Assembly: GCA_030544235.1 (NCBI GenBank)
Contig: CM060464.1
Location: 28,092,152 to 28,156,151 of the forward strand
Length of the DNA stretch: 64,000 nucleotides
Direction of reading: 5' to 3'
Source of the DNA: Lepturacanthus savala
Lineage: Eukaryota > Chordata > Actinopteri > Scombriformes > Trichiuridae
This document shows positions 34,001-46,860 of this stretch, in pieces; within the stretch, counting starts at the first letter, position 1; the number at the start of each line of letters is the position of its first letter. The position numbers and the translations under genes were made by a program. The notes beneath the pieces are model-generated. The model was not told where the DNA came from. It searched no databases and worked only from the letters and a program-made list of their open reading frames with translations.

Positions 34001-34764
34001 GCCACCTCTTCTTGTCTTTGTTATTGCTGCTTTTGCTAATGAATCTCCACACCTCATTCCAAAGCCATGAGCATTATTGTTTGCTTTAAAGAGCAGTAGT
34101 GGGGACAAATACTGCTATTGTACCATTAGATAAGTAATAATCAATAAATAAACAGAACAAATATACCACTTGGTTTTGCCTTTGAAAATGCATTTTTTTA
34201 CCTGGAAGGACTTCCAAATTACTGTTTTAAAGACTATTCATTGTACTGCTTTAGTACTACACGGTTAATCAATAGGTTCACAACTCTTTCAATTATTTTT
34301 TTAAAACAATTAAATGAACAATTGAAGTTTTTGCTTTTTTTAAAATACTGACCATTATTATATTTTCTCCAAGCATAGCTATAATGTAAGTAATAGGGAC
34401 AAAATGCACATTCCCTCATTAAAAAAATAATAATAATACAAAATAAAATAAAAAATAAAGAAAAGATTTTTTTTACCTTTTGGACTTTATTTGGAAAAAA
34501 ATATGTCCAGTAGTCAATGGCAAGACACTATTATTTTTGTGATCCTGTTTGAATCATGCTCTGAATGACATGATTTTTTTCATGATGATGATTGTAAACC
34601 TGTTGAAGTATAGGACTGTGAAAACACACGATTAGAAAGACTACACACATATGTGCATATGTGACATCATAACATGAAAATAACAGATATTATGGATCTT
34701 GCTCATTCGCCCCCACCCCCCCAAACCCAACCACCTACTTTGAATATAAAGGGCCAGCACTCCT
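34001..34764. other. AT-rich non-coding DNA
   Basis: A- and T-run-rich sequence without supported features. Confidence 0.6.
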
Positions 34765-35202
34765 TTAACCTCTTAAACTCTAAGGTCCCCCCAGGGGGGG
34801 ACCCTGGAGTTTTAAAGTTGAAATCCTTCTTGTTACGCTGACTAATAATCACCAATATGTTCATGTAATACACCAAAATGTCGACAAGAAACTCAGCTAC
34901 AAATTTATTTTAACCATTATTAGCTTTCAGTATTAGTAATTTTCAACCCAAATAGATGATTTTTTTTTTTGGAAGGAGCAAGTTTTTTCACTTTTTTCCT
35001 TCATTCTACCTGGATTTACTTTAACACTGTACATTTTAAATTGATTCTGGGACTTCTACACCTATCCCACAGGTGTTAGCTTTATTTTAAGCCCAAGATC
35101 CATCAGAAAACCCCTGTAGTTGTGGAGATATACTACATTAAGTATGGGCATGTAATTTTCGGGAGGTAGACTGATAAATAGGCCTAGAGCTTAAGGGGTT
35201 AA
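34765..35202 (+). mobile_element. piggyBac-type MITE with TTAA target duplication
   Basis: TTAA at 34765-34768 and 35199-35202 flank a 430-bp body with inverted ends CCTCTTAAACTCTAAGG and CCCCTTAAGCTCTAGG (reverse complement of the right end). A subterminal palindrome GGTCCCCCCAGGGGGGGACC lies at about 34784-34803. TTAA duplication and C-rich ends are hallmarks of piggyBac-superfamily elements. No transposase is present, so this is a non-autonomous copy. Confidence 0.8.
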
Positions 35203-38097
35203 TAAAGGAGTTAAAGAAAATCTCCTTCCACACGACAACAAATATCTCAGACTGCAGGTGAGACCTCAATACAAATCCCATTGGCCTAAAAGCCTGTGAT
35301 ACCATGCCAGGCCAGTAGTGGCAGATAAGCAAAATTTTAAATTCCTGCGTGGATCTACTTGCATTTCATGCAGTAATCTTAAATTCATCTGAAAAGCTGC
35401 AAAATGATACCAAATGTACCAAGAGCACAGATAACCTGAGACATGTCCACCATCATTGTCGTTTTGAACAGAACGTGCAAGCGATACCAACACTTAGTCT
35501 GTGAGCATGCAAAAAAACACGCTCTGATGTCATGAATCTGAAAAAGATCCGGATTAGGGACACTACACGAATCTACTCAAGCTGATATTATCGAATCACA
35601 AAAACACAACACAAATCTCCAGATAAGTGCTGTCTGCTATGTCAGATGTCGAATTGGATTGTGTGTGGATAAAAGAAAAAAATGGAAATTTTGATCTAGT
35701 TGGGGCTTTGGTTTAGCTGTAGGGAGAAATGGCAGAATACAAGAAGCACTTCAAGAGGAAGAAGCAATTGTACTGACTAAAATATTTTATGATTTGGCAC
35801 AGTCACTATGCAGATCTACAGCCTTTATAAGCCTTTATAAAATGTCAATTTAACCACCTGTTAATGATGGACTCCCCATTAATACAGTGTTCTTTAATGA
35901 CAGAAATATAATATATCACAGCAACCTGAACAATCTTGAATGGGTATCTTCAAAACACATTCCAAACTTAAATTGTTGAAACTGCAAATTATTATTCTAC
36001 AAAAAACAGTTAAAATTCTGACAAAAATACTATTAAACTCAAAAAGAACTGAAATAAAATGTCCAAAACTGAATGAAATATTCATTATTTCTTAAGCGAT
36101 ATGACATATATTACATTTAGTTTTTAAAAAATGTCTATACATGTATTTATTTGTTTATTTATATGAAGATCTTTATCATTATAATTATTGTAATGCATTG
36201 CGACAAACATTTTTACACAAATATGACACAATTTAAAACTTATTTATTTATTGCAAAACAGGTTGTTAGCCACTTACACATTGTTATATAATCATAGAGA
36301 AAGTTTGTGTAAACTATACATTCCATTGTTATACTAGAGTATATAGTGAAAGAAACAAGCTCTAAATAAACTGCCACTCAAATCCATACTTTCATTATCC
36401 TTTTCTTATAACCCGCAGCATCACGCTAATTGGACACAAAAGACTTTACCAACAATACACATGGTCTGAAAGATGTGTGCACATTTTCACTACCTGTGGA
36501 CCAGAATATATATATTTGGAAACCTGCGTGGGAGGTGGCATTCTTACACTTTTGGTGCATATATATCATACACATGGCCCCAGGAGTCGCTAGGTAAAGA
36601 ACGTTACATCTGTACGTATATGTTGCCGTTGGTGACGTGTATCATGCCGGATGAGACATGTAGTTATTGGTACGTCACTGTTTCTGAATCATAACATGGA
36701 ACTAGTTTGAGTGCTAGAAATTGACAAACACCATATGTGCAATTGATGGCACAAATCAAACAGAATCATATTTTTTTTTCCCAAACATGGTCCCATTAGG
36801 TCCATTGGAAGGGGGGGGCTTACGTTTGCCATTGTTTTTCAGACAGACTTGACCCATATCTCTGAGGTTAGGGAATGATTGTTGAAAGAAAAGCAGCCGT
36901 CTCCTGTGTCCAAACCACCAAGTTGTTGACCTTTCCATCCACCCCGACATCCTCACTACACCACGTTGTGTTGCTAATAATATCACTACTTTTGCCTTTG
37001 TTGACTGGTGGGAATCACAATCCACACGGTCACTAGAGGTCAGGTAAAGGTGTTATTTTAGTCTCGTTGCAGATGACATTATGCCTCTTCCCAAAGGTGT
37101 TGCATGGCACCGTGCAGACCTGTCAGGTTCATCTGTTTTTGCACAGGTTTTTTCATGTTGAAACAAGAAACGACCTTCCTCACACTGTTGCTACAAAGAC
37201 ATACACGTCCACATACTTTTGTCTATAGCGTGCCTTATTATCTCCTCCAACCTCACCCTTTACGGCTGCTTCTCTTCGCTCTATTCTAACATTGCCTTGA
37301 AGTCTTTTCTATCCCTCTTCTAGCAATATGTCGTTCTCTTAATCCGGCACTCACATCCTCTGTCTTCACACTACTCTCTCTTTCTCCTACTCTCCAACAA
37401 CTCTTCTATCCTTGGTTGTATGGAAGATGAGGTAAAAGAGAGAGGAAAAAAAACCTTTCTAACCCTTCACTCATCTCCTTTCTTTTTTGAAAGCTAGCCT
37501 TTGTGGAGCTGCCGGGAGCAGCTCCAGTGTCTCCAACCGCAGCCAGGGCTCTTTTCATCGGGAGAGGTTTGAAATCTAACTGACCCTATTCATGCACTGC
37601 CAGGCCTTTGCTTGTGCTCATGCTACATAATACAGCAACTGGGGAATGTAAGTTATTCAGTGAAGGGGGAGACAACAGCAGAGAAGCACAGGGGGAGTTT
37701 GGATCAAATCAACAAGCAGCAATTTAAAATGCTGAATCTCTTCGGTAAATGTCTGGCATGGTTTTCATTTACAGTCTGAAGTTTTAAAATTGCCCTTCAG
37801 AAGATTTCTTTTCATTTTGACGATGTCTTACTTCGCTGCCATGTTGTGGTCTTTTTAAACATGCAGCTCCCAGAAACCCTGTCAGTCAAAGAGTCTGACT
37901 CTGAGATGCATTAGTCCTCAAATCTGCTCTTGATATAAGTAGATTTTTATTTCGTTTTTTTTTATTTTATTTGTCTGTTGAGACATGAAAATATTAAATT
38001 ATTCTTCTGTTTATCTACTGTGTATTTCATACAAACGTTGCTCTTGCTGGAATATAATAGACTCCTATGTACCAGAATATATGTATGGATATCTCAT
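35203..38097. other. Low-copy non-coding DNA
   Basis: AT-rich, with no supported gene. The GGGGGGGG run at 36812-36819 and C-rich patches lie within a region that could be an old repeat, but I see no ends. Confidence 0.5.
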
Positions 38098-38287
38098 CTC
38101 ATTTTCTATACCCGCTTATTCCTCATTAGGGTTGCAGAGGTCTGCTGGAGCCAATCCCAGCGCATTACGGCGAGAGGCAGGGATACACCCCAGATGGTCG
38201 CCAGTCAATCATGGGGCACACACACCATTCACTCACACACTCACACCTACGGGCAATTGCTAACTAATCGCTAACTAACCTGAGCAT
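38098..38287 (-). mobile_element. SINE fragment, 3' part, same family as 45275-45608
   Basis: CTCATTTTCTATACCCGCTT, CTCATTAGGGTTGCAG, GGCGAGAGGCAGGGATACAC and CCATTCACTCACACACTCAC match the other SINE nearly word for word. The copy breaks off after AACCTGAGCAT at a (TA)n tract, so the tRNA-related head is missing. It keeps CCCAGATGGTCGCCAGTC, which the other copy lacks, so the latter has an internal deletion. Confidence 0.8.
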
Positions 38288-38315
38288 ATATATATATATA
38301 TATGTGTGTGTGTGT
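38286..38315 (+). repeat. (TA)n(TG)n microsatellite
   Basis: Short compound dinucleotide repeat abutting the broken end of a SINE. Confidence 0.9.
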
Positions 38316-38607
38316 AAATGAGATGTTAAGATTGATACCAGTTTCATTTCTTTCATTTAATTTCTCATTTCTTTCCATTCAATATAAAAATACCAGAGAC
38401 TCTTAATGACATTTCACACCTGAATATCCTAAGTCCTAAGTTCTGTTCTTGACATTGATCGTGACAGGCGTGTCTGACATAGGTTTGTTTCCATACAAAT
38501 GCCAGAAACTCTTAAAAGTCAATCAAGTTTTTATTTTAGCATCTTTTTGTTTTCTGGCAAAAACAAGAATCTTCCTATTGCCATTTAAATAATGGAGACA
38601 AATTTAT

Positions 38608-38627
38608 AAAAAAAAAAAAAAAAAAAA
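38608..38627 (+). repeat. Poly(A) run
   Basis: About 20 A residues; a poly(T) of about 14 follows at about 38682. I cannot tell whether either is a retroelement tail. Confidence 0.8.
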
Positions 38628-38699
38628 TTGTTGCCACTATAATAACATCATTATTACATCCTCCTGAAAGTGATGTAATGTTTTTTTTTTTTTCCAATG

Positions 38700-40379
38700 A
38701 AGTTTTTCTAACCTCGTTGGGCTGTTTTCACACTAGAAACAAAACAGGGTTCAGTTTGATCAAGAACCAGGATCACCTCTTTTTGTCGGAACAAAGTTGG
38801 GATGTTTGTTCTGGACCGTGGTGAGAAGGAGGTTTCACATCCATAATTTTTGTTCAGATAAAAGTGAAAATTCCGAAAGTCCAGACCAAATGAGGTAAGG
38901 TTAAAGGCCCTAAAGCTCACAAATACTTTACAAACGAGAATATGTGGTTTTACAAGGGAACTGTTTTTTTTATTTAATGTTTGTTTGCCAGGACTGGTCA
39001 CCATGAGTTTGCCAGGTAACAGACAGACACTCAATAAGTCTTTCTCAACCTGTGTTCTTGTCTGTACTTGTGGAACGTCATCACAAGTACCGCTCTGATC
39101 CGAAATCCACATCCAGCCAAGTGCAGATCAAATGTCTGGATGACTTGTGTGGACTTGGAACAGCCAAGTAGCATTTCCAACAGAAAGGCAGTGATGGTGG
39201 AGATTTTGAATCCGGTTAAAAGCCGTTCTAATTTAAATTTTGTTGACACGTCGCTTTGTTATTTTAACTTTTAATGTGTTTCCAGAGGAGAAACTAACAA
39301 TTTATATGTGGTCAGTTTATCCAGATAAGGCCTGTTTGGACATTTGCCCCAGAGTGTTCAGAGATGAGAGGCTGCCTGGGAGCAGCTGGCCGGGACCAGC
39401 CGGTGATCTCAGCCGCCAGCAACCCCGACTCCTAAGAAGATCAGCCAGTGGACGTCTGTCGTCATCCTGGCAAGAACATGATCCCAAAAACCTATCCATT
39501 TGCTGTTGGCTCTAACGTCTCGGCAGCATTTTGAAATATGATTTAATTACTTTTTGGAAGACACATGCTCAACTCACAGATGAACTCTAATAGTTACATT
39601 AGTTTGTCTGAATGTAAAGTGAAGCTTCACATTTTTATCAGACAAAACTACACTGCCACTGGAGCTCTAAGTACAAAATAAATAGTAAAATGTAATCAAA
39701 TTATTGTTATGTTTATTTATTTATTTATTTACTTTTTAAAATTTTCAATCAAGGTATAACAGTTTGGATTTGTATTATTGCTACATTAGACACTGATTAA
39801 CATCATTTAGTGCATTTCTTTGTCCATGTGAGGTGAAAGTGTTAGTAGAGCTGTAATGAGGTTATTCTGCCACAGTACATGCAGGTAGTTGAAGGTAATG
39901 TCGAGGCTGACCTGAAACAAATGTAAAATGATCATACTGCCTCCTCCCATCCTTGGTTTGTTCTCTTGAGTCAAACTTGCCAAGTCACACAACCCTGAAT
40001 CTGGGCAGACTTGGTATTGAGAAAGGCCTTTAGATTATGCTAAGATAACCTAATTACTGCAGCTTCATATTGAATTGAAGATATGAGACTATTACTTTTC
40101 TTGTGTAAGTCTCTGTAATATATCATATGAGCATATTTCCCAAAATGTCAAACTATTCCTTTACCATACAAATTGATCATCAGTAACTGGTAAACACTGT
40201 TTCTTTTATTTATTTATTTATTCTATTTTCCTTAATTTTTTTTTTTTTTAAATATTTCTTCTATGTATTTTCCCTCCCCATCTTAATTGGGTCTTAATTA
40301 TCTAATTCTCTTCCTGACATTTCTTTTTACATGTTTTTAAGGTTGGTTTCACGTCTGTTTAAACTCACTTTGTGCTGAT
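38700..40379. other. Low-copy non-coding DNA with possible transposon scraps
   Basis: TTTTCACACTAGAAACAAAAC (about 38727) and ATCAAGAACCAGGATCACC recall the ends of the transposon-like fragments at 22005 and 50415, but no boundaries are visible. No gene is supported. Confidence 0.4.
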
Positions 40380-40436
40380 GTTCTGTATGAAAGGTGCTAT
40401 ACAAATAAATAAATATTATTAAATAAATGGTGTGAT
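40380..40436 (+). repeat. Retroelement 3'-tail remnant
   Basis: TATGAAAGGTGCTATACAAA followed by TAAATAAATATTATT is the typical A/T-rich tail of teleost LINE/SINE copies. The body is not recognisable upstream. Confidence 0.5.
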
Positions 40437-41919
40437 CATATTTAATGCATTTTGTGACTCACTTTCCTCCTACTACTGTTTTATTTTCCTGTGCACTGCA
40501 GGGTTAATAGTAGTTATTAATCACTAATAATATAACACACTTTTATGTAACCACTAAAATACACTATACTCTATGAAGTTATTAAAACTATTTATTCCTA
40601 TTCCTTTTATTTTTTATAACCAGAGATTCAGCTCAAGGCACACACTGAGTAGATATTTGCTCATTTTGTTGATACAGCATGTAAATCCTGCAGACCTTAT
40701 GTGATGTGGTTGTAGGCTGACTAGGCTTTAGCGAGCTTTTTATGGGTTTAACGTCTATGTTAGCTCAATCAGTTACATTAATAAGAAAAACAAACATTTT
40801 ACATGAAAATGGGGCAGATTATTACTCTAAACGTCAAAACAAGCTATTTGGCTATGGCAATATGCAAGTATATTCAATTCTGAACTCCTGATGACTTGTC
40901 TCCGTTTGGAGAGCATAGTCTTTCAATTTGTCAGCCTCATTTATTGATTCATTGCGATTGGACTTGCTGTTTGCTTGCTCTCAGATTCCTGCTCTGGATT
41001 TGTGTTGCAGCCGAGTCAATATCCACCAACCACAGGCACCAGAGTGCCAGGTGTAGTGTTGACATGATCTCTGCCACTTTGTGGGCACATTTGCCTTAGC
41101 TCTTAGAATGCTGTATATGGATGGTTACTCTTTAACCAACTCAGTTAAACTCACCTACAGTTCATCCACTCCTGCCCTTTCAGGAATTTAATAAATACAT
41201 TTCCCTTGCTTCCTTTATGATTTTTTGAATAAAAGGAATTATTGTACATACCAGCATCTATTCATTTTTATTTTATTATAACAGTTTATTAGCCATACAG
41301 TAACCTGAACTCCCATTATTGTGCTAGAAGAGGTTAGTGTTAGTGCTATTATTTCCTATGACTTAATTTTCATTGTAGTCATATTTGTGGCACCAGAATA
41401 CATCCATGATAATATGTTTTGGCTTTCAAGGCTTGGATGTTAGGTGAACACTGTTGCTAGGCAACTACCTTCAAAATGAAGAGTGTGTTCTTTCTTTATT
41501 GTTTATTTATTTTTTAATCTGTATTTCATTGTTTCGGAATGGACCAAAAAAGCAACTAATGCTAACTACCACATTTGACAGAAGAAAACAAAAACAGATG
41601 CAGCCTGAATGCAAAGAGGAGGACTGAAGCAGGAGCAGAGAACATCCAAGCAAGCAGAGGAGGGCAAAAAATCACAAAATGTAAACAGAAGACCACGCCC
41701 TTAAATAAAATTTGGAAAAACCCCAGTGATAGCTTTACAGCGATAACAGGAACAAGACTACAATTCAGGAAAAAATACAACTTTCTTCCAATCAAACCTT
41801 TGTCCACCTTTAACTTTGCCATTCTACTCGGATGATGTGGCCTTTAAAAACTCATTGAATATATATATCCCAGTAGGCCTGGCATCTTCACTGCTTAAAA
41901 GACAAATCCTTCCCCCCTT
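40437..41919. other. Low-copy non-coding DNA
   Basis: No supported gene or repeat. Confidence 0.55.
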
Positions 41920-41920
41920 C

Positions 41921-41999
<79 letters not shown>

Positions 42000-42018
42000 T
42001 ATATATATATATGTGTGT
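41920..42018 (+). repeat. Compound (CT)n(TA)n(AC)n microsatellite
   Basis: A CT run of about 27 bases, then TA of about 44 bases, then ACACACAC, a second TA run and TGTGTGTG. The flanks of the second TA run are inverted relative to each other. Confidence 0.95.
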
Positions 42019-42220
42019 GTATTGTACTTAAAACTTTAACAGTTTGTTTCAGTTTCAGTCTTCATTTCTGTCCACTGAGCAGCAGCAGCAGCCCTGTTCT
42101 TCACCTGCATTGCATATGAATGGATGTGGAATAATTACTCTCTTTTAGCTCTGTTTTATTGATGCTTTATGTTCAGCTGTGGCCAAACTCACTCGTTATG
42201 AGTCTTAAGAGTTAGCGACC

Positions 42221-42959
42221 AGTGTTGGGCAAGTTACTTCAAAATTGTAATGCAATATTTATTACTTGTTACAGTCATTTCAAAGTAATTTGTTACATTA
42301 AAATATCACTGTATTTAAAATGTAAGGCATTACACTACTACTATTAAGTTACTCTCACCAAAATTACTGGAGATATGGATTTGTCAATCTAAATATATCC
42401 CTACACCTTTGTCATTATTGCTTCTAGTCACAACAGGGATCCTACTGACACGTTTTCACACTGTTGAAAGTGGTTGTCATGTCTACAACAACAAGTCTCC
42501 TAACCTCTTGATGCTTCCTTGATAACGTCATCTTACTATGACACCTCTGTAAATTTTAAATTACTGCTGCTATTTCAGGAAGTGAACAGTTCTTTAGGTA
42601 TAGAACACAAAGTGCATTTTCCTACGATGTTCTTCGAATCCTTATGTTTCACAAATGTAAAGTAATTCTGGAGAATGTGCTATCCAACGTTTTTTTCAGG
42701 CTCACTCATCTCCAGCTTCTGTCTGATGAGTCAAAAGGAAAAGGAAGTGAAACATTTTTGTGCAGACATTTCACTGATGCTGATCATGCAGTGATTTTAG
42801 CAAATATGTATTAAAAAAACAAACAAAAAAGACTACTACAATCCAGGTTAAAAACACATTTTAATATGCATTACCAACATTTGTACTAAGTAAAATATTA
42901 CCATTATTTTTTCCCTGTAATGCCTTACATTACTTTTGTAACACATTACTCCCAACACT
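42221..42959 (+). mobile_element. Non-autonomous element with AGTGTTGGG inverted ends
   Basis: AGTGTTGGGCAAGTTACTTC at the left and CACATTACTCCCAACACT at the right are imperfect inverted termini. Both flanks are rich in GTTAC and GTAATGC-type words (TGTAAGGCATTAC at about 42322, GTAATGCCTTACATTAC at about 42917). This end signature is familiar from teleost DNA transposons. There is no transposase and no certain target duplication. Confidence 0.65.
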
Positions 42960-43738
42960 ACATTAGTAAAGCTGCAGCTGGACAATGAGCAGAAACTTGC
43001 TATAAAGTAGCTCAGCAGGGAATTCATCTGAGGGACAGCATCGCTCATAGTGCTACGTCGCTGTCACAGACAGCAGACGTTAACATTTGTCATCTGCTCA
43101 CTTGGCCAACCGCAATACAAACGTTAGCATACTTCATTTGTCTTTTTTGTGAAGCAGCTGTGAGCAGGTTATGATAATGCTGCATCACTTGCATCACTCT
43201 TCAGTGATGATGCAACCGGTCTTTTTTGGAGTGTAAGTATGCTTTTTTTTTATCATGAGACTTGACAACTGAAATCCCAGAATTCCTTTTGGTGTGTAAA
43301 TAATCTAAGAGATATTTAGCCTCCACCTGGTGTTTAGGCATTTCAGCTGATGTAACACACAATGACCAAACTGCAACAAAACTCTCTGAGATCTTAAAAG
43401 CTCACTTATCCTGAGTTTTATTTGAAGTTTTTTCAAACTCTTCTTACTTTTGGTTTTGTATTTTTTATATTCATTCCATTCCTAATTTTATTTCCTCCTC
43501 ATAGGAAGTAAATGTTCTCTCCTTCATTGATTTTTCTTTTGTAATTTTAATAATCGTCTTCAATTTATATTACTTTGACTGTAATTTTGCACTAAGGAAG
43601 ACATTTTTACAAGCCCCTATTGTCTTCCTTGCACCAGTTGTTATGGTCATATGGATTTTGTGTGCTAAAAAATAAATAAATTAATAAATAAAAAGTTGTG
43701 ATATTCATAACAAGACGCAATTTTGGTTTTAAAAACCA
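42960..43738. other. Low-copy non-coding DNA
   Basis: No supported gene or repeat. Confidence 0.55.
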
Positions 43739-44058
43739 AAAACATGTCCATATAGTTTTATATTTCCTCTCTCAAGCTTCTCTCTGGAGCTTTAGAAAGA
43801 ACAGGTTGTTTTGTGTCTGTCATTAAAACGAATGAGTTTCTCCTCTGATTGGATGTGAATGAGTTGTGGGTGGTGACTGTATGGTTGTGACATCACAACT
43901 TCAAGTCAGGCTCAAGGCACAGTGTCTGAATATAGCCTGTGTTTATTTCTCTGGGGTTTAAGCATTTTGAAACACGAGACAGTATTTATTGTAACACCAA
44001 GGCCTTATCATAATTAAAAATCAATTAAGATCTCACCATCTACATTATGGAACATTTA
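43739..44058 (+). mobile_element. MITE copy 1 of a three-copy family
   Basis: Shares with 54480-54823 the internal words TGACATCACAACTT (43888-43901), CAGTATTTAT and the right-hand AAGATCTCACCATCTACATT, ending GGAACATTTA. The right end inverted reads TAAATGTTCCATAATGTAG, and the left end AAACATGTCCATATAG is an imperfect match. There is no coding capacity. Confidence 0.6.
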
Positions 44059-45258
44059 AAGTGTTACTCCACCCCAAATCATCCATCTAAGCATAAGCTT
44101 GCCTCCTGTAGGATTGAATTCAGGTCACAATGAGCAAAATGTTTCCCTGGAGGAGAAAAAAGTCACTTCTCCAATGACTCCTAATAACCCACATGTATAT
44201 AAAGCCGCATGTTGAAAACAGTTTGTCATTACTCTTGCTACTGAGGTGCGGCGGGGATCAAACCTGTGATCCTTCTGTTACCGGGCAGTCTCTCACACCA
44301 CAAGGCCACTCGCAGTATATGTGCAAAATGTGCTTGTGTAAATACAGACAAGCCTAATGGTCTGTGTGTTTAAACTCTCCAATGGGACGACACCGGGGCT
44401 TTGGCGGGTCATAATGGGAACACCAATGTGTGAAATATGTTATGCAAAGGAAGCAGGCGAGTGATGTAGCAAAGGGCCACCGTTTGGCACTAAGTCGAGA
44501 GAGTCAGCAATAAAAGGGGCCTAAAGTAAACAGGACTCTGACATTCAGTTTTGGCCGCCGCACCACAAGCAACAGGCGCCTTCCAAAGTTGGCCGAGTGA
44601 CATAAACAGGGGGCAGAGGCCTCAGTCACACCTCGGTCACCAAGCAGGAGGAAGACCTCTGAAGAACCCTATTCTTCATCTGGAGCTCTATTTGAGGGGT
44701 GCAAATATAATAAAGTGGAGTGTTTGTTTTTGTTTCTTGTAATAGTAGCTAGGTTACAGTAGTGTCAACATCAGCAGCAATGAAGGGTTTCTAAATATAT
44801 AATGTATTATACAATCAGTTAGGGACCATTGCAGGGGAAAAAAGCTTGAATCCCTCTGTAAATTTACTTATAAGTTTACTTAGTTATAAGTTTACTTAGC
44901 CCATATACTGAGTTCAACTTTTTATTTGGTGAAAATTTTCCAAAGTTCTGAAAGAAAGACAATTTTCTGTTGTGAGACAATGATGCTCACATGTCAAATG
45001 TCCATGAGCAAACAAGAAATCTTGGTCACGGGACCTCATAAATAGTATGTCCTTAAAATTAAAACTGAAAAAAAATGATTTTATGTCACAGCTCGAAAAA
45101 TTAAAAAAGGAATTATTGCCATATGCAAACACTATGCAATAGAGGGTTAATTATTCACAATTAATCGCATAACAATATTTGCCCCAAAAGCAACATTTAT
45201 TTGATGTATATTAATTTTAGTCGCTATCTGTGGCATATTTTCTAATCTCCAACCATTG
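44059..45258. other. Low-copy non-coding DNA
   Basis: No supported gene or repeat. GATCAAACCTGTGATCC (44257) and similar words around 44230-44320 could be a decayed SINE head, but this is not convincing. Confidence 0.5.
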
Positions 45259-45624
45259 ATACTGGTCTACAGTCAGTCAGTCAGTCATTTTCTATACCTG
45301 CTTATTCCTCATTAGGGTCGCAGGGGTCTGCTGGAGCCTATCCGAGCGCGTTTTGGCGAGAGGCAGGGATACACACACCATTCACTCACACACTCACACC
45401 TACGGGCAATTTAGAGTCTCCAATTAACCTGAGCATGTTTTTGGACTGTGGGAGGAAGCCGGAGTACCCGGTGAAAACCCACGCAGACACGGGGAGAACA
45501 TGCAAACTCCACACAGAAAGGTCCCAGACCCCGGACCAAGGAGGTCTTGAACCTGCGACCTTCTTGCTGTGAGGCAACAGCGCTAACCCCTGCGCCACCG
45601 TGTCGCCCATACTGGTCTACAGTC
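45259..45624 (-). mobile_element. tRNA-derived SINE with 16-bp target-site duplication
   Basis: ATACTGGTCTACAGTC occurs at 45259-45274 and 45609-45624, flanking the element (45275-45608), which reads on the minus strand. From its 5' end it has GGGCGACACGGTGGC, a plausible A box and a B box GGTTCAAGACC. The GGAGTTTGCATGTTCTCC core and a long tRNA-unrelated body follow, and it ends in a GACT-type tetranucleotide tail. Intact promoter boxes and a perfect duplication indicate a fairly recent insertion of a Pol III-transcribed SINE. Confidence 0.88.
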
Positions 45625-45719
45625 CTAGGAAATTCATCTGTGTTTCCGATGTTGACTTACTCATTTTCTTCCCGATGAAGCCAGTCATTTGTTCGGGTTT
45701 GGGCTGCTTCTTTGTACTC

Positions 45720-45766
45720 AGACCAGAACCAGAACCAGAGCCAGAGCAAGAGCCAGAACCAGAACT
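45720..45766 (+). repeat. Hexanucleotide (CAGARC)n-type repeat
   Basis: ACCAGAACCAGAACCAGAGC and similar hexamers encode alternating Pro-Glu in one frame. There is no sign that the frame belongs to a gene. Confidence 0.8.
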
Positions 45767-46299
45767 GCCAACAGCTCCAGAGTTTCTGTGAATTGTTTTG
45801 GATTTAAATGGTATCATAGGATTGGTACTTCTGTGATATGCAAACTCTATTTGCACAGTTTGCAATAAACAATATTGTTGCCAACACTTTGAGTCATTTT
45901 TTTAAACAGAAATCAACATCCAGCAAAGCGCTTTCATTGTTGTGCACGTCAGTATAATTATCCTACTACTGACAAACATTCTGATTTTTTTGACATGCAA
46001 ACTGCATTAAAATGACATTTATAATGCATCATGTAGTGCGTTATTTTATTGTAATTAATTAACTGTAATCAATGCGTTAATATAATACATTTATTTATAT
46101 AGGCATACATGCATTTTATAGGTGCAGTGTCAAATACAGTATTCTGTACATCATTTTGTTTGTTGTGTATAGGGTTCATACATACCCAGTTGGATGAAAT
46201 ATGTCGAACATCACCAGTGTGGAAAACCGGCAAATCTGTCACCATTTCATTCTTAATATTCTATGAAAAAAAAAAAAAAAACTTGAGTGGAGTTCTTTG
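45767..46299. other. AT-rich non-coding DNA
   Basis: No supported feature; a poly(A) run lies at about 46265-46280. Confidence 0.55.
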
Positions 46300-46860
46300 A
46301 ATGAGCTTTTATGTAAATTACCATTTAGAGGAGACATTCATTTGGTGCCCTTGATTCTCTTCGTTCTCAGAAACAAATGTCAAAAGAAGTCATTGCTTCT
46401 GACAGCAGAAATATTAACAGCAAGTGGTGTGGAAGGCGCAAATTATGAATAAAACATAACGTGTCGTGTTTGACAATTCCATCACTGCTAATAAAACCAT
46501 GGGCATGCTGGGCCTTTGCCAATCATCACACTGACAGCTTTAATTGAAATGGCAACATAATTAAAAATCCAATTAATCATGCAGTGCAAATGGACAGCAA
46601 AATATTAAAAAAACAAACTTTGAATTGACCTTCAAAATGGAATTTTCTGTCCGTTCACATTAAGGACAAAGAAGAATATTTTTGTCCTTTCAAATTAATT
46701 AGAGAAGTACGTTGTTTGTACCCCGAGACAAACATTTAGGGTTAAATGGTATGTGACCAGCCAATTTAATTATCAACCGTCATTTAGGGATTAGGCCATT
46801 ACTGGTTAATGTTACTGTATGTAATTTGATGCAGGTAATTGCAAAAGTGCTTAAGGATAA
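46300..46860. promoter_or_regulatory. Possible conserved non-coding element
   Basis: Dense homeodomain-type TAAT/ATTA words in unique sequence: GACAGCTTTAATTGAAATGG, ACATAATTAAAAATCC, CCAATTAATCATGCAG and CCAATTTAATTATC. TGACAG next to TTTAATTG suits MEIS/TGIF plus homeodomain sites. This composition is typical of vertebrate developmental enhancers, but conservation cannot be judged from one sequence. Confidence 0.25.

Noticed and set aside
33504..34089. Two long plus-strand frames over the pyrimidine tract
   Set aside because: Composition artefact: C/T-rich DNA lacks stop codons, and the peptides are Ser/Leu/Pro/Phe runs.
45600..45791. Pro-Glu repeat frame
   Set aside because: Hexanucleotide repeat just outside a SINE, with no supporting exon structure.
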